From Limisoma sp963590405 (GTDB lineage Bacteria > Bacteroidota > Bacteroidia > Bacteroidales > Muribaculaceae): a stretch of DNA of 10,546 nucleotides. Numbering within the stretch: position 1 is the stretch's first letter; each line of letters opens with the position of its first letter. Positions 5,711-10,546 of the stretch are shown here, piece by piece. The notes beneath the pieces were generated by a model. It had not been told where the DNA came from and made no database searches. It saw nothing but the letters and a program-made list of their open reading frames with translations. The stretch lies in NCBI GenBank assembly GCA_963590405.1, contig CAVAPE010000074.1, forward strand, positions 1 through 10,546, given 5' to 3'. A program made the position numbers and the translations under genes.

Positions 5711-8170
5711 ATGAACTACGCCGAAGTCATACTACCGCTACCGCTCTACAGCACTTTTACATACTCACTGCCCGACAATCTCAAGGATTCAATCGGCATA
5801 GGCTTCCGTGTGCTTGTGCCGTTTGGCCGCAAGAAATTCTACACTGGTATTGTAACATCAATCCACAACAATAAACCTGAGGGATATGAGGTAAAAGACA
5901 TTGTTTCCGTGCTCGACAACAATTCCATCGTCCGCCATCCACAACTAAAATTCTGGCAATGGATTTCCGACTATTATCTGTGTGCCATCGGCGATGTCTA
6001 CAAGGCGGCTGTTCCTGCCGGAATGAAGGTGGAAAGCGAGACACGTGTTTCCGCAAACCCGGACTATATCGACACCGACGGCTCAATGACAGAACGGGAG
6101 ACTGTAATCTACGATATGCTCCTAACAAAGGACTTTCTTACACCGGCTGAAATTTCAAAAGCTACAGGTTTCAAGAATGTGGAAACGACAGTTCTGTCGA
6201 TGATTAACAAAGAGGCGGTGTTCATTACAGAGAAGATTGTAGACAACTATCGCCCGAAAACAGAAGTGTGCGTACGGCTTAAGGCTGAGCAGGGCGACAA
6301 CAAGACTGTGCAGGAGTTTTTCCTCAAAGTGAAACAGGCAAAGAAACAGGAGGCTGCCCTCCTCGCCTACCTTGATATGTCGGGATGGATGAAGCACGAA
6401 CCTTTGGTGGAAGTAACGAAAGATGCACTCATCAAACGTGCCGATGCCTCATTGCCCATTCTCCATGCTTTGGTTGGCAAAGGCATATTCACCTTATACA
6501 AAAAAGAAATAAACCGCTTCCGCCTTGACAACGTCGGAGAAACGGCTCTCAATCCGCTATCGGAGCCACAACAGAAGGCTTATGAAGAAATTAACGAGTG
6601 CTTCAACGACAAGGATGTTGTTCTGCTGCATGGCGTGACGTCAAGCGGCAAGACTGAAATCTACACCCACATCATCGACGATGCTCTCCAACAGGGCAAA
6701 CAGGCTCTCTATCTCGTCCCTGAAATTGCGTTGACCACACAACTTACCCAACGCCTACAGAAAAATTTCGGCAACCGTCTGCTCATCTACCACTCAAAAT
6801 TTTCCGACAACGAACGTGTAGACATCTGGAAACGCCTGCTCACCGATTACGAGCCATGCGTGGTTATCGGCGTACGGTCGTCGGTGTTTCTGCCGTTCAA
6901 GAATCTCGGAATAATCATCGTTGACGAAGAGCATGAGACAAGTTACAAGCAGCAAGACCCAGCGCCGCGCTACAATGCCCGCGATGCTGCAATGATATTG
7001 GCTCGGATGCACAATGCCAAGACACTTCTCGGCTCCGCCACGCCTTCTATAACCACATACTACAAAGCAGAGACAGGCAAATTCGGGCTCGTGAAACTTT
7101 CAACCCGTTTTGAGGGAGTAGAACTTCCTGAAGTGCGGGTGGTCGACACTAAACTGTCGCGAAAACATAAAGAGATGCAAGGGGCATTCTCCCGCGAACT
7201 GATAGACGAGTGCAACGCTGCAATACAACGCAATGAACAGGCCATCATCTTCCAAAACCGCCGCGGATTTGCACCGATGGTGAGATGCAAGGAATGCGCA
7301 TGGATGCCGAAATGCGAGAACTGCGATGTGACACTCACCTACCACAAGCACATAAACCTCCTTACATGCCACTACTGCGGCTACACAATCCCGTTGCCCA
7401 ACATCTGTCCAGCATGCAAGCAACCCACGATTGAAGTGTTGGGCTACGGCACAGAACGGATTGAGGACGACATAGAGAAGCATTTCCCGAATGCCAAAGT
7501 CGCCCGTATGGATCTCGACACTACACGCAGCAAGTCGGGCTATGAAAAGATTATCGACAGTTTTTCCAACCGCAAGACGCAAATTCTCATCGGCACTCAG
7601 ATGGTAACAAAAGGTCTCGACTTTGAAGGCGTAAGTGTAGTGGGTATCGTCAATGCCGACACGATGATTAACTTCCCTGATTTTCGCAGCCACGAGCGTG
7701 CATTCAATATGATGGAGCAAGTGGCGGGACGAGCCGGCAGACGGCAAAGACGCGGCATTGTCTGCATACAAACATCATCGCCCGAAAATCCCGTAATCAA
7801 GTTTGTGGTCAATCACGATTACGAAGGATTCTATAAATCAGAACTCGAAGAACGGCGGCGTTACAACTACCCTCCGTTCACTCGGATTGTAAACATCTAC
7901 ATTAAGCACCGCAACGACGATTCGCTGACGGAGATGTCTGTGCGTTTCAGCAATATGCTGCGGCAAGTGTTTGGCAAAAGGGTGCTTGGTCCAGAGCCAC
8001 CGACCATTGCCCGCATCCAGCAACTATACATTCGGCAAATTGTCCTTAAAGTTGAAGAAACGGCATCAATGCAAAAGGTGAAACAGATTTTGAGGATGAT
8101 TTACGAGCAGTCGCTGTCCGACCCGCGCATGAAGAGCGCAATCGTCTACTACGATGTCGACCCATCATAA
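5711..8170 (+). CDS. priA: Primosomal replication-restart helicase PriA
   Basis: This cytoplasmic superfamily 2 3'-to-5' DNA helicase recognises stalled forks and D-loops and reloads the replicative helicase. The 819 residues are typical for Bacteroidota, which have a longer middle region than E. coli (732). The N-terminus starting MNYAEVILPLPLYSTFTYSL matches the 3'-DNA-binding domain and fixes the start. A winged-helix-type region lies at about 125-275. Walker A is GVTSSGKTE at 308-316 and the DEEH box is at 405-408, followed by the family's SYKQ. GSATPS (441-446) is motif III. All eight zinc-binding cysteines are present in four CxxC pairs: C526/C529, C535/C538, C553/C556 and C566/C569. 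GTQMVTKGLDF (628-638) and the VAGRAGR motif (671-677) complete the helicase core. No key residue is missing. No clear promoter is visible between the upstream terminator and the ATG. Confidence 0.98.
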   Translation: MNYAEVILPLPLYSTFTYSLPDNLKDSIGIGFRVLVPFGRKKFYTGIVTSIHNNKPEGYEVKDIVSVLDNNSIVRHPQLKFWQWISDYYLCAIGDVYKAAVPAGMKVESETRVSANPDYIDTDGSMTERETVIYDMLLTKDFLTPAEISKATGFKNVETTVLSMINKEAVFITEKIVDNYRPKTEVCVRLKAEQGDNKTVQEFFLKVKQAKKQEAALLAYLDMSGWMKHEPLVEVTKDALIKRADASLPILHALVGKGIFTLYKKEINRFRLDNVGETALNPLSEPQQKAYEEINECFNDKDVVLLHGVTSSGKTEIYTHIIDDALQQGKQALYLVPEIALTTQLTQRLQKNFGNRLLIYHSKFSDNERVDIWKRLLTDYEPCVVIGVRSSVFLPFKNLGIIIVDEEHETSYKQQDPAPRYNARDAAMILARMHNAKTLLGSATPSITTYYKAETGKFGLVKLSTRFEGVELPEVRVVDTKLSRKHKEMQGAFSRELIDECNAAIQRNEQAIIFQNRRGFAPMVRCKECAWMPKCENCDVTLTYHKHINLLTCHYCGYTIPLPNICPACKQPTIEVLGYGTERIEDDIEKHFPNAKVARMDLDTTRSKSGYEKIIDSFSNRKTQILIGTQMVTKGLDFEGVSVVGIVNADTMINFPDFRSHERAFNMMEQVAGRAGRRQRRGIVCIQTSSPENPVIKFVVNHDYEGFYKSELEERRRYNYPPFTRIVNIYIKHRNDDSLTEMSVRFSNMLRQVFGKRVLGPEPPTIARIQQLYIRQIVLKVEETASMQKVKQILRMIYEQSLSDPRMKSAIVYYDVDPS

Positions 8171-8210
8171 AGAAAGCGCCGCAGGCTTTGTTGCCCGCGG
8201 CGCTTTTTCT
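8171..8210. terminator. Bidirectional terminator between priA and the subtilase gene
   Basis: AGAAAGCGCCGC (8171-8182) pairs with GCGGCGC plus TTTTT (8197-8208), one G-T pair included, and an inner GGC/GCC pairing shortens the loop to TTTGTT. The stem is flanked by A-rich and T-rich tracts, so it can end transcripts from both sides. It starts immediately after the priA stop codon and lies 17 nt from the end of the convergent subtilase gene. Confidence 0.9.
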
Positions 8211-8227
8211 ATGTGGTCAAGTAATTA

Positions 8228-10399
8228 TTATCTAACTAATACCTTGTGAGAATAGTGGGTTGCCTGACCAGTGACACCAATCACATAGGCACCCTTTTGC
8301 TGACCGTTGAGGTTGACAACTACTGTGTCGCCATTACCAGTTGCAGTAGCGACTTTTCGGCCCGACAAATCGTAAACATCAGCAGTGAGTCCATTTTCGC
8401 TCGCAACGAAGATTTCAAATGAATTGTTACCAAGGCTATTTACAAGGATATTCTTTTCAGAGTTAATGCCGTTGACCGAACCTTCTTCGTTCATCTGGAT
8501 AGCCTTTTTCAAGCCTTCATAAGCATTAATCTTACCAGCACCCCATTGCACTTGATTACCCTTCGCAACATAAGTATCGCGGTTTGATGTTTCGTTTATG
8601 ATGGTGATAGCATCATTGTAAGTGAGTTTCGGATAAGCCTCTACCCAAAGAGCAATGGTACCTGTGGCATAAGGACAAGCCATTGATGTTCCAGCCATAT
8701 CGCTCCAGAAATAGTACTTTCCTCCATCTTGCACTCTGGCTACGACAGCATCGTAATTCCCGATAGAAACACCTTCCGAACGTGCGATGGCCTTCACATA
8801 AGGAGTGCTATAGCTTGAGTTCAAGGCATGACCCGGAGCACAGACAGTTGGCAATTTGCGTCCATCAACGAGTGTTCCGTAACTTGAATAGTATGCTATA
8901 TCTCCAACAGTGGCATTGTATGTCTCGGTTTTTCCGCTAAGGTAAGGGAAAGATTTGCGTGTAGAGAACGCACCAATAGAAATGACATTGTCAGCGGTAG
9001 CCATATTGTTGATTGATCCATCGGCATCGAGGTCATCGTGCCAACCGTCAACGTCATTTACAAATTGCGAATAGTAGGCATCAGCATAGCAATAGACCGT
9101 TTGTCCAGCCTTGCCCTCAACAACATAGCCAAGATAGACATTGCTTCTTTTGTATGTGCACTTAGTGCAGTCAAACGCTACACCATAACGGTTGCTATTT
9201 TCTTCGATGCCATACGAAACAGTGAACGAGCCAGAGAAATATTTCGAGAGTGTCGAGCTCGAGCTGCTCTTGTATGTTTTATTACCTTCTGTTGTCCCGT
9301 CGAGTGTATCAAATTCATAGAGAATCTCGCCATTCGTGCCGTTTACAATAACCGGTTTTAAAGAGAAAGAGGTTTCGTCATTACTATATATCTCAAAATA
9401 ACCGGAAATATCCAGTCCATAAGTCCAGTAATCAGTATTGGTGAACAAACCCTTTGTTGTTTTGTCACTTGCTGTGAATGTCTTTTTCGCTGCAATAGGC
9501 AAATCTGCCTCATTACCAGCTGAAATACAGATTATAGCTTCCTTACCGAGTTTGGCTAAATATTTCTCGGAATCCGATTTACCATCGTGGCAACCGCTAT
9601 TAGCGCCTAAAGAGAGGTTTATCACCAATGGCTTTCCCTCCTGCTTTGCATAGTCGATAAGAGATTCGATACCCAAGTTGATTTCAGCGTCGCTACCGTT
9701 CTTCAATGCGACCATTGCGATGTCGGCTTCTGGTGCCACACCAATTGATTTCACTGTTGCATCTGTATAACTACCAGCCATGATACCAGCAACGTGAGTA
9801 CCGTGAGTTTCTGATGAATCATCCGTTGTGAATCCAGCGATTTTTGAGGCTGTGTCGTAGGTAGTGACTTTGCTGCCACTTGCCACAAACACGCGCTTAA
9901 CGCGCGACTCAGTAGTACCGGCTTTTCTGAAGTTAATATGGTTTGGGTCAATACCCATGTCGCACATTGACACGATTACGCCCTCGCCCTTATATGCTTT
10001 GTCGAGACCTGTTCCTGCCTGAGCTTTATCTACGCCTGTCACTGGGTGTGCTGTTTCCAACTTTGTGCGCACAGGACGGCTGAACTGCATGCGGCGCAAT
10101 TCTGGTCTTGTAAGCACCTTATCTACGCTGTCCATAGGTAGGCTGACAATAGCCATATCATCACGTTGGCGAAGAACCTCTACGCCCATTGCTTCCAATT
10201 TAGACAAATCGCTGTCAGCGTTTTCCAAACTAATTATTGCAGTAACCATCTTTGGAGTTGCGCCTGCCACGCTCTTAAGCGTTGAAGCCTGAGACTTATA
10301 GCTTTGCAGCTGACTCATGCTTCGCAAATCCATTTTGCTATTTCCAGCAGCTGCCAATGCCGAAGCTACCGTTAATACGAGTAAGAATTGTTTTTTCAT
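8228..10399 (-). CDS. Secreted S8 (subtilisin-family) serine peptidase with T9SS type A sorting domain
   Basis: This 723-residue extracellular or cell-surface endopeptidase has a Sec signal peptide at 1-18 and a probable inhibitory propeptide at about 25-120 (MVTAIISLEN... to FSRPVRTK). The catalytic triad is D147 (in CDMGID), H199 (ETHGTHVAG) and S572 (GTSMACP). The oxyanion-hole asparagine is N296 (SAGNEAD). Residues about 305-440 form a beta-rich insertion between the oxyanion and serine motifs. The C-terminal 75 residues (about 648-723), with the pattern ADVYDLSGRKVATAT, a GAYVIGV strand and the terminal KVLVR, match the type IX secretion type A sorting domain. The protein should therefore cross the outer membrane by T9SS and lose this tail. 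The upstream ATG at 10468 is rejected because the predicted promoter (10432-10439) lies inside that extension and only the 10399 ATG yields a signal peptide at the N-terminus. The gene is monocistronic and convergent with priA. Its substrate is unknown. Confidence 0.93.
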   Translation of the reverse strand: MKKQFLLVLTVASALAAAGNSKMDLRSMSQLQSYKSQASTLKSVAGATPKMVTAIISLENADSDLSKLEAMGVEVLRQRDDMAIVSLPMDSVDKVLTRPELRRMQFSRPVRTKLETAHPVTGVDKAQAGTGLDKAYKGEGVIVSMCDMGIDPNHINFRKAGTTESRVKRVFVASGSKVTTYDTASKIAGFTTDDSSETHGTHVAGIMAGSYTDATVKSIGVAPEADIAMVALKNGSDAEINLGIESLIDYAKQEGKPLVINLSLGANSGCHDGKSDSEKYLAKLGKEAIICISAGNEADLPIAAKKTFTASDKTTKGLFTNTDYWTYGLDISGYFEIYSNDETSFSLKPVIVNGTNGEILYEFDTLDGTTEGNKTYKSSSSSTLSKYFSGSFTVSYGIEENSNRYGVAFDCTKCTYKRSNVYLGYVVEGKAGQTVYCYADAYYSQFVNDVDGWHDDLDADGSINNMATADNVISIGAFSTRKSFPYLSGKTETYNATVGDIAYYSSYGTLVDGRKLPTVCAPGHALNSSYSTPYVKAIARSEGVSIGNYDAVVARVQDGGKYYFWSDMAGTSMACPYATGTIALWVEAYPKLTYNDAITIINETSNRDTYVAKGNQVQWGAGKINAYEGLKKAIQMNEEGSVNGINSEKNILVNSLGNNSFEIFVASENGLTADVYDLSGRKVATATGNGDTVVVNLNGQQKGAYVIGVTGQATHYSHKVLVR

Positions 10400-10431
10400 A
10401 TTTACATAGGTTGTTTCGAAATTATATCCGC

Positions 10432-10461
10432 CAAATTTACAACATTTTTTGCGATAACAAC
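10432..10461 (-). promoter_or_regulatory. Bacteroides-type promoter of the subtilase gene
   Basis: On the minus strand GTTG (10458-10461) is followed after 18 nt by TAAATTTG (10432-10439), an exact TAnnTTTG match. The spacer is one base shorter than in the best promoters here. Transcription would begin near 10426, giving a leader of about 27 nt and supporting translation from 10399. Confidence 0.7.
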
Positions 10462-10546
10462 TATACAATTATTTTTTTAGACCGTTTTTATCCACTTTTG
10501 TTTCTGATTCAAGTATATATGGACGCCAGAAATCAATATACTTATC
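10462..10546. other. AT-rich intergenic end of the window
   Basis: No reading frame or RNA gene is visible here. It contains a DnaA-box-like TTATCCAC (10488-10495) and an 8-bp inverted repeat, AAGTATAT (10511-10518) and ATATACTT (10536-10543), with a 17-nt spacer. Either could belong to the regulation of the subtilase gene or of a gene beyond the window. Confidence 0.5.

Noticed and set aside
7100..7771. 223-codon minus-strand open frame inside priA
   Set aside because: It is antisense to the zinc-binding and helicase core of priA, where every motif is intact. It is a shadow frame without its own promoter or recognisable product.
10400..10468. Longer subtilase start adding 23 residues (ATG at 10468)
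   Set aside because: It would bury the signal peptide behind a Cys- and Lys-containing extension, and the predicted -7 element (10432-10439) lies inside it.

Overview
The window looks like chromosomal DNA of an anaerobic, gut-type Bacteroidales bacterium (phylum Bacteroidota). Three things point there: promoters of the Bacteroides type (TTTG, about 19-20 nt, TAnnTTTG) stand ahead of several genes; start codons are preceded by A-rich leaders instead of Shine-Dalgarno sites; and a secreted subtilase ends in a type IX secretion (T9SS) type A sorting domain. Family level (Prevotellaceae, Muribaculaceae and others) cannot be settled from the sequence alone. There are no tRNA or rRNA genes, no insertion sequences, no CRISPR array and no clear sign of recent transfer.

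Layout. Positions 1-480 hold no convincing protein gene. The minus strand there carries several inverted repeats, a weak promoter at the upstream end and a terminator-like hairpin at the far end, so it may encode a structured non-coding RNA or long leader. From 481 to 4064 the minus strand carries guaB (IMP dehydrogenase) followed by a large periplasmic double-parvulin peptidyl-prolyl isomerase and a strong terminator. The 100 bp between these two genes contain two striking perfect inverted repeats. From 4161 to 5699 the plus strand carries two paralogous small outer-membrane beta-barrel proteins, each with its own promoter and terminator. priA (replication-restart helicase) follows at 5711-8170. 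A shared bidirectional terminator separates it from a convergent minus-strand gene for a T9SS-exported S8 peptidase (8228-10399), whose promoter lies at 10432-10461. Positions 10462-10546 hold no gene.

How the genes relate. guaB (GMP synthesis) and priA (replication restart) are cytoplasmic housekeeping genes. The isomerase, the two barrels and the subtilase are all envelope or secreted proteins. The isomerase is of a kind that helps fold outer-membrane proteins, so a functional link to the adjacent barrel genes is plausible, but only by inference from location and family.

No obviously new multi-gene system is visible. The least explained parts are the structured orphan region at 1-400 and the paired palindromes between guaB and the isomerase gene.
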